Shown here piece by piece: positions 36,099-46,600 of a stretch of 64,000 nucleotides of DNA (position 1 is its first letter; each line of letters starts with the position of its first letter). This DNA comes from Alistipes sp. Its GTDB lineage: Bacteria > Bacteroidota > Bacteroidia > Bacteroidales > Rikenellaceae. The notes beneath the pieces were generated by a model, which saw only the letters and a list, made by a program, of their open reading frames with translations, did no database searches and was not told the origin of the DNA. The DNA lies in contig JAGBEH010000001.1 in the NCBI GenBank assembly GCA_017937125.1, forward strand, positions 1 through 64,000. The letters run 5' to 3'. The translations under genes and the position numbers were made by a program.

Positions 36099-39000
36099 AT
36101 GAAACGATTTCTACACATAATATCCGAATGCCTCGCCGCATCGCTGCTTTGTGCGGCAGCGGTGCCTGCGGTTTCGGCGCAGACTCCCGACGATGGCGGC
36201 AAGACGTATGCCGTCGGCGGAATGGTCCTCGATGAGAACAATACGCCGTTGGTCGGTGTGAGCGTCGTAGACAAGGAGAATGTCGGCAACGGAACCCTGA
36301 CGGGTGCCGACGGCAAATATACGATAAAGGTAAGCGGCAGTTCCGTTCTGGAATTTTCCTATCTCGGCTACACTACGGTTTATCGCAATGTCGATAATCG
36401 TACGGTAGTAGATGCGGTGCTGAAACCTTCGAACGTCGATATTCAGGATGTCGTGGTCATAGGTTACGGAACCACGACGAAAGCCGATATGACGGGCGCC
36501 GTTACGTCGGTCGATATGGCGGCATTGTCCGAAGCGCCCGTATTGTCTGTGGGCGAAGCGTTGCAGGGACGCGTGGCAGGCGCCGATATAGTTTCGACGA
36601 CGGGCGAACCGGGAGCCGAGACTTCCATACAAATTCGCGGGTCGCGTTCCATATCGGCGGGCAACGAGCCTCTTATAGTCGTAGACGGCGTTGCCGATGC
36701 CGTTCAGAGTCTCAACGATATCAATCCCTCCGACATAAAGTCCATATCGGTATTGAAGGATGCCTCCTCGACGGCGATATACGGTTCGCGCGGCGCTAAC
36801 GGAGTAATCATAATCACGACGGAAAGTTCCGTTCCGTCGAACTTTACGGCCACGTTCCGCGCAAGCGTCGGCGTGTCGTATCTGGCGACGAAACTCGATT
36901 TGATGGATGCGTCGGAATTCGCAGCGTGGCGCAACGAAATCGCCTATTGGTCGGCAGGCTTGGACGGTAAGCCCCAGCAGGCGGGTTCGCAGTACTATTT
37001 CATCGATCCGTCGAAGTTGGGGAAGGGAACCGACTGGGTGGATGCCCTGTCGCAGACGGCCGTATACCAGAATTACTCGCTTTCGGTCGCAGGCGGCACC
37101 AAACGTACTAAATTGCAGGCCTCGTTCGGTTACGACGATCAGAAAGGTATAATTATCAATACAGGGTTGCAGCGTTATACGGGGCGTTTGGGCGTGAACA
37201 GCCAAGTTACGAAATGGCTTCAGATAGGCGCTAACGTCAATTATGTTTACCGCAACTCCGACAAAAATTCGGCGGCGATAAGCGGTACGAATACCAATGC
37301 CGCAATCTTTCTTTCGCCGCTTTTGTCGATTGGGGATACGTGGAACATATACGGCGACAGCGCAAAGTCGGGCGGTTCGATATTCGACAATCCCTATATT
37401 TGTGCGCGCAATATCGTAAACGACGAGACGGCGAGCAATATGAATATCGTGCCGTTCGTGAATATCAAGTTCCACAAGAACCTGACATTGCGTTCCAAGC
37501 TGTCGTATACGCTCCACGACCAAAAGTCGTTCTATTACTCGCCCTCGTATATGCCTGTCGCCGCAGCCGATGTTTCGGGCGGTACGGCGCGGCGAGCCCA
37601 ATATTTGAGACAGAGTTTGTTGAGCGAAACGACGCTGACATATAAAAAGCTGTTCAAGCGCAAGCACAATTTCGAGGCTATGGCGGGATATACGGCCGAG
37701 AGCGTGCGTACGGATTATCAATCGTTGCAGGGATCGGGCTATATGAACGACGCCGTGACGTGGCACAGTATGGGAAGCCTGTACGATACACGCACGCTTC
37801 TGCCTTATACGTATACGAACGAGATGTTGCGTATGGCCGTGCTGACACGCGTGAACTACTCCTATGACAAACGTTATTATTTCACCTTTACGGGGCGTAT
37901 CGACGGTTCGTCCGTCTTTTCGGTGGGCAACAAATGGGGATTTTTTCCTGCGGGAGCATTTCGTTGGACGATCAGCAACGAGCGTTTTATGCGCGGCGTG
38001 AAATGGATCGACGATCTGTCGCTGCGTTTGAGCGGCGGTCGGTCGGGCAATGATGCCGTATCGAGCTATATGTCGCTGGCGACGCTCGGAACTGGACAGG
38101 GGTGGTTGTTCAACGATAACCGTTACATAGTATACTATCCCAATAAATTGGCCAACAGCAATCTGACGTGGGAGACCACCGACTCGTACAACATAGGCCT
38201 GAATTTCGCCGTACTGCGCAACCGCGTGGTTCTCGAAGCCGAATTTTATCAGACTTTCACGTCGGATCTGTTGCTGTCGATGAAAAACTCCCAGACCACA
38301 GGCTATGATAACTATTATACCAATATCGGCAGCACGCGCAATACGGGAGTCGAGATTACGCTTACGACGCGTAATATAGTAAAACCAAAATTCGGATGGA
38401 CCACGACGCTTACGCTTGCGCACAACAAGCAGGAAGTGGCGGATGTAGGTAACGGCGGCGAGTGGGTGCCGACATTCACAAATCCCCGAAATACGAGCCA
38501 GTTCCTCTATGCTTACAAGAACGGTTATCCCGCAAATGCGTTGTGGGGTTACCAGTATGCGGGCGTGTGGCACAACGAGACGGAGATAGCGCGCAATCAA
38601 AATACGCACGCCTATGCTTCGGCGGCAACGCCGACTCCCGGTTATGCCAAATATGTGGATGTCAATAACGACGGCAAGATAGATCAGGACGATGTAATAT
38701 ATCTCGGCTGCTCGGATCCCGTGTTGTACGGCGGCTTTCAGAATACGTTTACGATATGCCGCAACCTGACCGTAGGCATTTATTTTTCCTATTCCCTCGG
38801 CGGAAGCATATACAATCTCTCGGAGTTGTACATAGGCGGCAGTTCGTCGAGTTGGAACAAATATCGTTACCTGCGCGATGCGTGGCATCCGGTACGTAAT
38901 CCGAATTCGAATATCCCGCGCGCGTATTCCGACGATCAGTTGGGAAGCAGCCGTTTCGTGCACGATGCGTCGTTCCTGCGCCTGAAGAGCGTGTCGATAA

Positions 39001-39200
39001 GCTATCGGTTCGACCTGTATAACAAAACCAAATTCGTCCGCAATATCCGTATCGGCATAAGCGGCGAAAACCTCTTCCTCTGGAAAAGGTACAACGGTTT
39101 CGATCCCGACGTGTCTACAGAGTCGGTAGCCCGACGTATCGATAACGGTGCATACCCCAAAGCGCGGACGTTTATGTTCAATTTCTCGATCACCTATTAA
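36099..39200 (+). CDS. SusC-family TonB-dependent outer-membrane transporter
   Basis: 1033 residues importing glycan fragments across the outer membrane. It has a signal peptide (MKRFLHIISECLAASLLCAA...VSA) and a carboxypeptidase-regulatory-like domain (~45-125: VGGMVLDENNTPLVGVSV). A TonB-box-like DVVVIGYGTTTK is followed by a plug (~130-250: LQGRVAGADIVSTTGEPG, IRGSRSISAGNEPLIVVDG, IYGSRGANGVIIITT), then the barrel to an aromatic C-terminal end (FMFNFSITY). It pairs with the SusD gene 9 bases downstream. Confidence 0.97.
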   Translation: MKRFLHIISECLAASLLCAAAVPAVSAQTPDDGGKTYAVGGMVLDENNTPLVGVSVVDKENVGNGTLTGADGKYTIKVSGSSVLEFSYLGYTTVYRNVDNRTVVDAVLKPSNVDIQDVVVIGYGTTTKADMTGAVTSVDMAALSEAPVLSVGEALQGRVAGADIVSTTGEPGAETSIQIRGSRSISAGNEPLIVVDGVADAVQSLNDINPSDIKSISVLKDASSTAIYGSRGANGVIIITTESSVPSNFTATFRASVGVSYLATKLDLMDASEFAAWRNEIAYWSAGLDGKPQQAGSQYYFIDPSKLGKGTDWVDALSQTAVYQNYSLSVAGGTKRTKLQASFGYDDQKGIIINTGLQRYTGRLGVNSQVTKWLQIGANVNYVYRNSDKNSAAISGTNTNAAIFLSPLLSIGDTWNIYGDSAKSGGSIFDNPYICARNIVNDETASNMNIVPFVNIKFHKNLTLRSKLSYTLHDQKSFYYSPSYMPVAAADVSGGTARRAQYLRQSLLSETTLTYKKLFKRKHNFEAMAGYTAESVRTDYQSLQGSGYMNDAVTWHSMGSLYDTRTLLPYTYTNEMLRMAVLTRVNYSYDKRYYFTFTGRIDGSSVFSVGNKWGFFPAGAFRWTISNERFMRGVKWIDDLSLRLSGGRSGNDAVSSYMSLATLGTGQGWLFNDNRYIVYYPNKLANSNLTWETTDSYNIGLNFAVLRNRVVLEAEFYQTFTSDLLLSMKNSQTTGYDNYYTNIGSTRNTGVEITLTTRNIVKPKFGWTTTLTLAHNKQEVADVGNGGEWVPTFTNPRNTSQFLYAYKNGYPANALWGYQYAGVWHNETEIARNQNTHAYASAATPTPGYAKYVDVNNDGKIDQDDVIYLGCSDPVLYGGFQNTFTICRNLTVGIYFSYSLGGSIYNLSELYIGGSSSSWNKYRYLRDAWHPVRNPNSNIPRAYSDDQLGSSRFVHDASFLRLKSVSISYRFDLYNKTKFVRNIRIGISGENLFLWKRYNGFDPDVSTESVARRIDNGAYPKARTFMFNFSITY

Positions 39201-39209
39201 TGTGCGGAT

Positions 39210-40889
39210 ATGAAAAGATTTTTTAACGCTGTATTGTCGGCTGCGGTCGTTCCGCTTCTGTTTTCGGCTTGCTCGCTCGACGAACGGATGACCTCGTACG
39301 CAACGGCCGAAACGTATTATAAGAGCGCCGACGAGTGCCGTACCGGTATTAACGGCTGCTATTCTCCGTTGAGGGTGATCTACGGGGGCAACAGTTTCTT
39401 TTTTATGACCGAAGTGGCGACCGATGTTATGTATTATCCCTACGACGGATTGTACGATGCCGTTTGCGACATATCTCCCGTCCGTGCGGGTATCGGCAAA
39501 ACGGTATGGCAGCAGGGATATATCGGCGTTATGCGTTGCAACGATGTTTATGCCGCAGTCGAACGTGCTGCCGCCGAGGGCCTCGTTACGGAGCGCGAAT
39601 GCGAAGAGATGCTGGCCGAGATAGCCGTAATGCGGGCGTTTTACTATTATGTATTGACTGCGACTTTCGGCGACGTTCCGCGTTATTTCGAGCGCGTAAC
39701 GGAGGAGAACCGTGCCGCTATCGCCCGACTGCCGCGTATGTCGGCCGTCGAGACGCGAAGCATAATCATCGAAGATCTGAAGCGCCGTCTGATGCCCGCC
39801 ACCGAAGAGCATCCCGAACGTCGTTGCGTGCTTCCGCTGGAGCGTACGTACGATAACGAAGCTCATCGTGCGGGTGCCGCTCTCGGGTTGATGCTGGCAG
39901 GCAAGATGTGTATGTGGAACGAGCAATGGAGCGATGCCGTCGAGATATACGGAGTGCTGGAGGAGATATACGGATTGGGCGCGGGCGTAGACCCCGAAGC
40001 GGCTTTGGCTCAATATCCTTTGAGCGATGTGCCGTTCGGTCGCAAATATACCCGCGAGTCGATATTCGAGGTTTCGAATGCTGCCGAGGATTACGGTATG
40101 CAGGTTACCGGTACGTTGGCGACGTGGTGTACGCCTTTGCGTTCGCAGGCCGTTACCTCCGACGATACGGGCGGCAGCGGACAGCGTTCGGATATTTACA
40201 ACGGCATATCCATTCCCGAATTGGGCGACAACTCCCGTACGTACACGTCTATGCGTCCGACACCGTATTACTATCAAGACCTTATGCCGCGAGGATCCGA
40301 AGACAGGCGTCGGGCCAAATACGACGAGAAAGGCAACGAACTCGACAGCTCGGGAAATCTGGCGTGGAGCTGGTGGGGATACGATACGTCTGATACCGAG
40401 CACCTGAATTTGAAATTCAAGAATTTCGCTACCGTGACTTCGGCATTCACGGGCACGCCTTGGCTCGGTAATAAATTCTGGTGTTTCGGAATGAACAATA
40501 CGCGCGACAGCAACAATTACAAGATTTTCCGTTATGCGGGGGCATTGCTCAATTTAGCCGAAGCCCATTACGGGTTAGGTGATTACGGCGAAGCCTGCCG
40601 ATATCTGAATGCGGTACGATCGCGTGCCGGTTTGGGCTCCGTCGAGGCGGACGATCCGAAATATCTGATAAGCGAGATACGCAACGAATATGCGCGCGAA
40701 TTGTTCGGCGAATATCATCGCAAATTCGATCTGGTGCGTTGGGGAATATGGTACGAGCAGACGCGCAACTGCACGGCTTCGCCCGCTCTTCTCCGATATA
40801 TCAAACCTTATATGAAGTATTATCCCATACCTGCCGAGCAGATAACCTATTCGGGCGGGGCCTTGAATAACGACGATTATAACGAATAG
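39210..40889 (+). CDS. SusD/RagB-family nutrient-binding lipoprotein
   Basis: 559 residues forming the lid over its SusC partner. It has a signal ending LLFSAC followed by SLDER. SusD features: NGCYSPLRVIYGG near the N-terminus, TPR-like helices with EMLAEIAVMRAFYYYVLTATFG, and a C-terminal block NLAEAHYGLGDYGEACRYLNAVRSRAGL plus IRNEYARELFGEYHRKFDLVRWG. The position immediately after SusC is standard. Confidence 0.96.
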   Translation: MKRFFNAVLSAAVVPLLFSACSLDERMTSYATAETYYKSADECRTGINGCYSPLRVIYGGNSFFFMTEVATDVMYYPYDGLYDAVCDISPVRAGIGKTVWQQGYIGVMRCNDVYAAVERAAAEGLVTERECEEMLAEIAVMRAFYYYVLTATFGDVPRYFERVTEENRAAIARLPRMSAVETRSIIIEDLKRRLMPATEEHPERRCVLPLERTYDNEAHRAGAALGLMLAGKMCMWNEQWSDAVEIYGVLEEIYGLGAGVDPEAALAQYPLSDVPFGRKYTRESIFEVSNAAEDYGMQVTGTLATWCTPLRSQAVTSDDTGGSGQRSDIYNGISIPELGDNSRTYTSMRPTPYYYQDLMPRGSEDRRRAKYDEKGNELDSSGNLAWSWWGYDTSDTEHLNLKFKNFATVTSAFTGTPWLGNKFWCFGMNNTRDSNNYKIFRYAGALLNLAEAHYGLGDYGEACRYLNAVRSRAGLGSVEADDPKYLISEIRNEYARELFGEYHRKFDLVRWGIWYEQTRNCTASPALLRYIKPYMKYYPIPAEQITYSGGALNNDDYNE

Positions 40890-40896
40890 CAACGAT

Positions 40897-41316
40897 ATGA
40901 AGAGATTACTTGTTTTTATGATAGCGGCGGTGTTTGCGACTGCCTGCACCGAAGAGTCGGAATATACGCACGGCGACGGCCGTTTCGAGACCTCGATAGA
41001 ACTTGCCGTCGATAATGAGCGCATTACGCTCGCGGCGAAAATCGCTACCGATGCCGACGGCGAACCGATAAACTACTGCGTTATCCCCGTGTATTCCAAT
41101 ACTTCGTGGACGGCGTCGCTCGACGACGATACCTATTGGGCATCGCTCGACAGAACGTCGGGCAAGGGGTGCGCCTATCTCTATTTCTATTATACGGCCA
41201 ATACGAGCGTCGAAGATGCGACGCCGAGCCGCTCGACCGTTCTGCGGTTGCGCAGTCGTAACAAGAAGGTCGAAATGGTCATCGAACAACTCGGCGCCGA
41301 AAAGATCGGCGAATAA
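40897..41316 (+). CDS. Small BACON-like lipoprotein
   Basis: 139 residues, signal MKRLLVFMIAAVFATAC followed by TEESE. The body reads as a single Ig-like/BACON-type domain: IPVYSNTSWTASLDDDTYW resembles the BACON tryptophan region and VLRLRSRNKKVEMVIEQLG the last strand. It starts 7 bases after SusD, where surface glycan-binding proteins usually lie. Confidence 0.62.
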   Translation: MKRLLVFMIAAVFATACTEESEYTHGDGRFETSIELAVDNERITLAAKIATDADGEPINYCVIPVYSNTSWTASLDDDTYWASLDRTSGKGCAYLYFYYTANTSVEDATPSRSTVLRLRSRNKKVEMVIEQLGAEKIGE

Positions 41317-41328
41317 AACGGAACGGAT

Positions 41329-43590
41329 ATGAAAAGATATATTTTACTTGCAGCGGCAGCGGCGATGCTTGCTTGCTCGAAGCAGGCCGAGTGGCTCGAT
41401 ACGGTAGAGATAGGTACGGAGTTTTCGACCTACGAAGTGTCGTATGGGCAGGGAGAACTCGTCGTCAAAGTCTGGTCGAACGGCGAGTATACGGCCGAAT
41501 TGGGAGCCGACGTGAATTGGGCGTCGTTGCGCGGCGCCGACGGTGCGGGACGTCTTAAAGGGTACGGCGACGGGGAGATAACGATCGATCTGGAGAAAAA
41601 TCGCGGATTGTCGCGCCGTGCCGAGCTGACGATCGTGCGTTCTCGCAGCAGGGTGTCGGTCGATATATTGCAGGGCAGTATGCTCAATGAAGGCCTCGAA
41701 TTCGTCGATGCTAATATTTCGGTAGGGTATGCGGGCGGCGAAACGGTCTCGAAGATGCTGACGCCCGTCGATGCCGATGCCGTCGGAATGAATGTAGTAT
41801 ATGTTTCCGCCGAACAGAGCGACTGGATTTCGGGCATAAAGATCGTAAATAATTTCGTTATATTCGATGTGGAACGAAACTGGTCGGATGCTATGCGCTA
41901 TGCTACCGTCGTACTCTCGACGACCGATGCGTTAGGGCGCGAGGTAACGGGCTCGCTTTACGTTTCGCAACAGGCGGAGGGGATGATTTTCGAGCCGATA
42001 TCGTTCCGCGAGATGTTCGCGCTTCTGGGCAGTCGGAATGAGATGATCATCGACGGCAACTATACTCTTACGGGATATGTCGTCAATGATAATACTTATG
42101 GCAACGGCGGCGAGATTTTCACCGTTTCGCGTACGTTTTTGGACAAGGAGGCCGCCGATTATACGATATATCTCGAAAGCGAGGACGGTTCGTGCGGCGT
42201 GCGTATTCTTTGCAAGGATGCCGAGAGCAATACTGCGCGGCGTTACGACAAGGCCGTTATCTGTCTGAACGGTCTTACGTTGTCGCGTTCGGGCGGCGGG
42301 AACGATCCCCTCCGTTATTCGCTGTCGGGTGCCGAGCGCGGCAACATACTTTCGACGGAGGCTTCGTCGGCCGACATGCTGCCTGTCAAAGTGAAGTCGA
42401 TAAGGGAATTGACCGATGACGACGTGTATACGTACGTTACATTGACGGATTGCGAAATTCCCGTTAGAAAAGGCCCGCTGTCGCCTATAAGTTATGCTTA
42501 CAGCGGATTTATGTATGTCTATCCTATGCTGTTGCGCGACCGAAACGGCGATGCGATATATATGATGACCAATACGTGGTGTACGTATGCCCGCAACGGC
42601 GAGCGTATGCCGCAGGGATCCGGCACGGTGTCGGGCGTAGTGGTTCACGAGACCTGCGACCGCTTCGAGTGGGATCCTTCCGCTCCGACAGACGAGCGTA
42701 CGTTCGCTGTCGGCAATATCGGCCGATACCAGATACGGCATATTTCGCGCAGCGACATAGATATCGCCGAACGTTTCGAAGACGGCTTTTCGGATCTTAT
42801 ATGCGAATTTCGCTATTTCAACCGCAATTACGACGGTCTCGTTCGGAATGTGGACGACAACGGCACGATTTGGTCTACGTATCCCGCCGTGGCCGATCCT
42901 GTCGGCAATGTCAATGGGACGTTGGTGCATTGGCCTTCGGGAACCCCCGTTACCGCCAAATACGAATGGACGTCGCTCGGCCCCGTAACCGACGAAGGCA
43001 CCTTCCCGAACCTTGCGGCTGGCAACGGAGTGACGGATTATTACGGTACTCCGACGACGTTCGGTCTCGCCAACGAGAGTTTCGCCTATAACAACGGGTG
43101 CATATATTACGCATCGGCGGATGCGGGACCTGCTTGGCAGGCTGCGCGCTGGTATCGCGGAACGAACGATTACTGCGCGTGGGTATCGAATTTCTCTACG
43201 GCCGACAGGGACGCTGCGCAGGCTCCTATGTCGGTGCAGTTCGGAGCCGTCAATTCTTACGGAACGTTCGGCGCGCCGCGTTACTGGAAGGCGCAGTACA
43301 GCGTCGATGGCGGCGAGTGGATCGATTTGGGCGAATATACGGTGCCCGATTTCCCGCCGTTGTCGGGCGTGAAGCAGTATTTCCACTGCCCCGCTTACAA
43401 ATACGTGAATTTCACCTTTCCCGCCGATGCCGACGTATGGGGTAAGAATTCGGTCAGCGTGCGTCTTATGCCGTCGCGCAATGCGGCTGCCGATACGTCG
43501 GGAACGGGCTATGCTTCGGGAACGATCGTCAATAATGTGGGCAGCGGATTATGCTATTTCGCCGTAAGGTGCAACAAACGGCAGCTGTGA
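41329..43590 (+). CDS. BACON plus DUF5689 surface lipoprotein
   Basis: 753 residues, signal ending AAAAAMLAC. Residues ~20-120 and ~125-220 are BACON-like (TVEIGTEFSTYEVSYGQGEL ... VSVDILQGSM; VSQQAEG at the end of the second). Residues ~225-475 match DUF5689, an OB-like domain in PUL surface proteins (NYTLTGYVVNDNTYGNGGEIF, YTIYLESEDGSCGVRI). The last ~270 residues form a jelly-roll-like domain rich in aromatic residues (YWKAQYSVDGGEWIDLGEYT), a plausible carbohydrate-binding module. It probably captures glycan at the cell surface for the SusCD pair. Confidence 0.72.
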   Translation: MKRYILLAAAAAMLACSKQAEWLDTVEIGTEFSTYEVSYGQGELVVKVWSNGEYTAELGADVNWASLRGADGAGRLKGYGDGEITIDLEKNRGLSRRAELTIVRSRSRVSVDILQGSMLNEGLEFVDANISVGYAGGETVSKMLTPVDADAVGMNVVYVSAEQSDWISGIKIVNNFVIFDVERNWSDAMRYATVVLSTTDALGREVTGSLYVSQQAEGMIFEPISFREMFALLGSRNEMIIDGNYTLTGYVVNDNTYGNGGEIFTVSRTFLDKEAADYTIYLESEDGSCGVRILCKDAESNTARRYDKAVICLNGLTLSRSGGGNDPLRYSLSGAERGNILSTEASSADMLPVKVKSIRELTDDDVYTYVTLTDCEIPVRKGPLSPISYAYSGFMYVYPMLLRDRNGDAIYMMTNTWCTYARNGERMPQGSGTVSGVVVHETCDRFEWDPSAPTDERTFAVGNIGRYQIRHISRSDIDIAERFEDGFSDLICEFRYFNRNYDGLVRNVDDNGTIWSTYPAVADPVGNVNGTLVHWPSGTPVTAKYEWTSLGPVTDEGTFPNLAAGNGVTDYYGTPTTFGLANESFAYNNGCIYYASADAGPAWQAARWYRGTNDYCAWVSNFSTADRDAAQAPMSVQFGAVNSYGTFGAPRYWKAQYSVDGGEWIDLGEYTVPDFPPLSGVKQYFHCPAYKYVNFTFPADADVWGKNSVSVRLMPSRNAAADTSGTGYASGTIVNNVGSGLCYFAVRCNKRQL

Positions 43591-43627
43591 TTGCAATTTA
43601 GAAAACCCTTAAATATTTAATTCCGAA

Positions 43628-46600
43628 ATGAAGAGATTGGTATTGTTTTTATTGGCAGTGTCCGCATTTGCAGCTGCACGTGCCGACGGCCGGGTACGTA
43701 TTTGGTCGGAACCGTTGGAACTGCCGACGTATGTCGTTGGTGCGCCCGAAACGGCACCGAGTTTCAGTCGTAATTTCGCATTCCAGCGAGCCAGACGGTC
43801 GGTGTATCCGCTTGCGATGAACGATAATATCACCGATCGCAAGGAGATGCGTACTTACAACGCGCTCTATCTTGAAAACGAGTATGTGAAGTTATGCGTT
43901 TTGCCCGAAATCGGCGGTCGTCTGTTCTATGCCGTCGATAAGACCGACGGTTACGACATATTCTATCACCAGCACGTCATCAAACCCTCGAACGTGGGTA
44001 TGACGGGGGCGTGGATATCGGGCGGTGTCGAGTGGAACGTTTTCCATCATCATCGCGGTACGTCGCAGCTCCCCGTAGATTACAAACTCGTCGAGAATGC
44101 CGACGGCAGTGCGACTATCTGGGTCGGTGAAACGGAGTACCGTCATCGTATGTCGTGGGCGATAGGTATGACGCTGCATCCCGACAAGTCGTATATCGAG
44201 ATTACGGGGCGGCTTATCAACCAGACGGCGGATACCAATTCCATTCTCTACTGGTCGAACGTTGCGACATCGGTAAATCCCGATTATCAGATATTCTTCC
44301 CGCAGAGCACCGAATTCGGCGTATATCACGCCAAAAACAGTTTCTGCCACTATCCCGTTTCGCACGAGGTCTTTACCGGCAAGGATTATTATGCCGACGG
44401 TCTGGACGTATCGTGGTGGAAAAATCACAAGGAGCCGAACTCGATATTCATCTGGAACCATCGCAAGGACTTTCTCGGCGGCTACGACCACGCGGCAAAA
44501 GCCGGTACGATGCTCTGCGGAGACCATAATATAGTCAAAGGCGGGAAATTCTGGCTGTGGGGACCAGGGAAATACGGTGCCAAGTGGGATTGCGAGGTAC
44601 TGACCGATAACGACGGTCCCTATTGCGAACTTATGGTAGGCGCTTACAGCGACAATCAGCCCGATTATTCGTGGATCAGTCCCTATGAAGTCAAGGAGTT
44701 TACGAAATATTGGTACGGCGTGCGCGATCTGGGCGGCATAGGCGACGGATGCGAACGCGGAGCCGTGAATTTCACGCTCGAAAAAGGCCGGCTGTTCTTT
44801 GCGGCGAATGCTACGGAGGTGATGCACGGAGCGAAAATCACGCTCGAAGTCGGCGGCAGAGAACTTGTCGCCGAGACGATCGATATTGCTCCGGACAAGC
44901 CTTTTGCGGCGCAGACGGTTGTCGCCGAAGGAACGAAACCGACGGACGTGTGTCTGACCTTCACCGATGCGGCGGGGGCGCTTATCGCGCGCTATATGCC
45001 CGTAGAAAAGGATGCGTCGTCGCCCGTCCCCGAAACCGTTAAGCCGACACCCGCTCCGAAGGATATCGAAAACATAGAGGAACTCTATTTCGCGGGTCTG
45101 CGTCTCAAACAGTTCCATCAGGCGCATTTGGACTATATGGATTATTTCGACGAGGTGCTGCGGCGCGATCCTGAAGATGTCCGTGCCAATACGCAGGTCG
45201 GCATCCATTATCGTCAATGCGGTGATTACGGTAAGGCGCTGAAACATCTGCGCACGGCTACCGAACGTCAGATGTTCGGGTATACGCGTCCTGCCGACTG
45301 CGAAGCGTTGTATAATCTCGGTCTTACGCTCAAGGCGCTCGGCCGTTACGAGGATGCCAAAGATACGCTCAACCGTGCGGCGTGGAGCTATGCGTATACT
45401 TCGCCCGCGATGTACCAGCTGGCGCAGATCGATGCGATCGAGGGGCAGACGTCCCGTGCGCTGGCTCATTTGGACAAGGCGATACGGTATAATGCCGATA
45501 ACTACAATGCCCTCAATCTGAAAGCGTCCGTTTTGCGTCGTCTGGGCAGCGACGGAAAGGCTGCCGAATGTGTGAAACGGGTGCTCGAACTCGATCCCGT
45601 GAATGCCTACGCTTCGTACGAAGCCGTGCGGCTCGGTATTATGTCGCAGTCGGATTTCGAGACGTTGATGCGCGGGCAGGCCGAGTCGTATCTCGAATTG
45701 GCCGTTATGCTTATGAATAACGGATTTGCCGGCGATGCCGAAAGCGTATTGTCGCGAGCCGACGAGATTGCAGTTTATCCTACGGTCAAGTACTATCTCG
45801 GATTTTTAGCCGATGCGCGCGGCGACAAGGCTGCGGCCGAGAGGCATTTCAAGGCGGCAGCGGCTATGCCGATCGATTATTGTTTTCCGTTCCGATTGGA
45901 GACGTTGCACGTGTACGACAAGGCATCGGAATATATGCCCGACGATGCTGCGACGTATTACTACAAGGGCAATCTGCTTTACGACAAGCAGCCCGATGCC
46001 GCTATGGCGGCGTGGGAGAGATGCGTGGCGGCCGATCCGAAATTCGCGATGGCTTGGCGTAATTTGGGTTGGGCGTACAAGTTCCATAAAAAAGATATGG
46101 CCGCCGCAGCCGCGAATTATGAAAAAGCCATTGCCGTAGATGCTTCGCAGGCGATATTCTTCGAGGAGTTGGACGAGGTATACGAGACGATGAATGCCGA
46201 TGTCGCGAAGCGTTGCAGGTTGCTCGCCGACAATCACGCGACTGTTTGCAGGAGGTACGCTCCACTCGTGCGCGAGATACGTATGCTGACGCTCTGCGGA
46301 GAATGCGATACGGCGCTCGATTATCTGACGAAATATTTCTTCAGCCGTCAGGAGGGTGTCGATGACCTGCACGATGTGCACGTCGATGCCTGTCTGACGG
46401 GCGGATTGAAGGCTCTTGCGGCGGGCGATGCCGCACGTGCCCTCGAATTTTTCCTTATGGCCGACGAGTATCCCGATAACCAGTGGGTCAATCGCGACGA
46501 TGCGTATGCTCGCGACGCGCAGATATTCTATCTTACGTCCCGTGCATACGAGGCTCTCGGACGCAAATCGCAGGCGAAAGCAGCTTTGCGCAGAGCTGCC

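Noticed and set aside
36111-40403. A 1430-codon open frame on the - strand across SusC and SusD
   Set aside because: It is antisense to two certain genes, has a low-complexity Arg/Ile/Tyr/His-rich translation with no recognisable domain, and exists because TTA, CTA and TCA codons are scarce in the sense genes. Similar long antisense frames at 24701-26647, 49495-52350 (- strand) and 52925-55348, 57315-59297 (+ strand) were dropped for the same reason.
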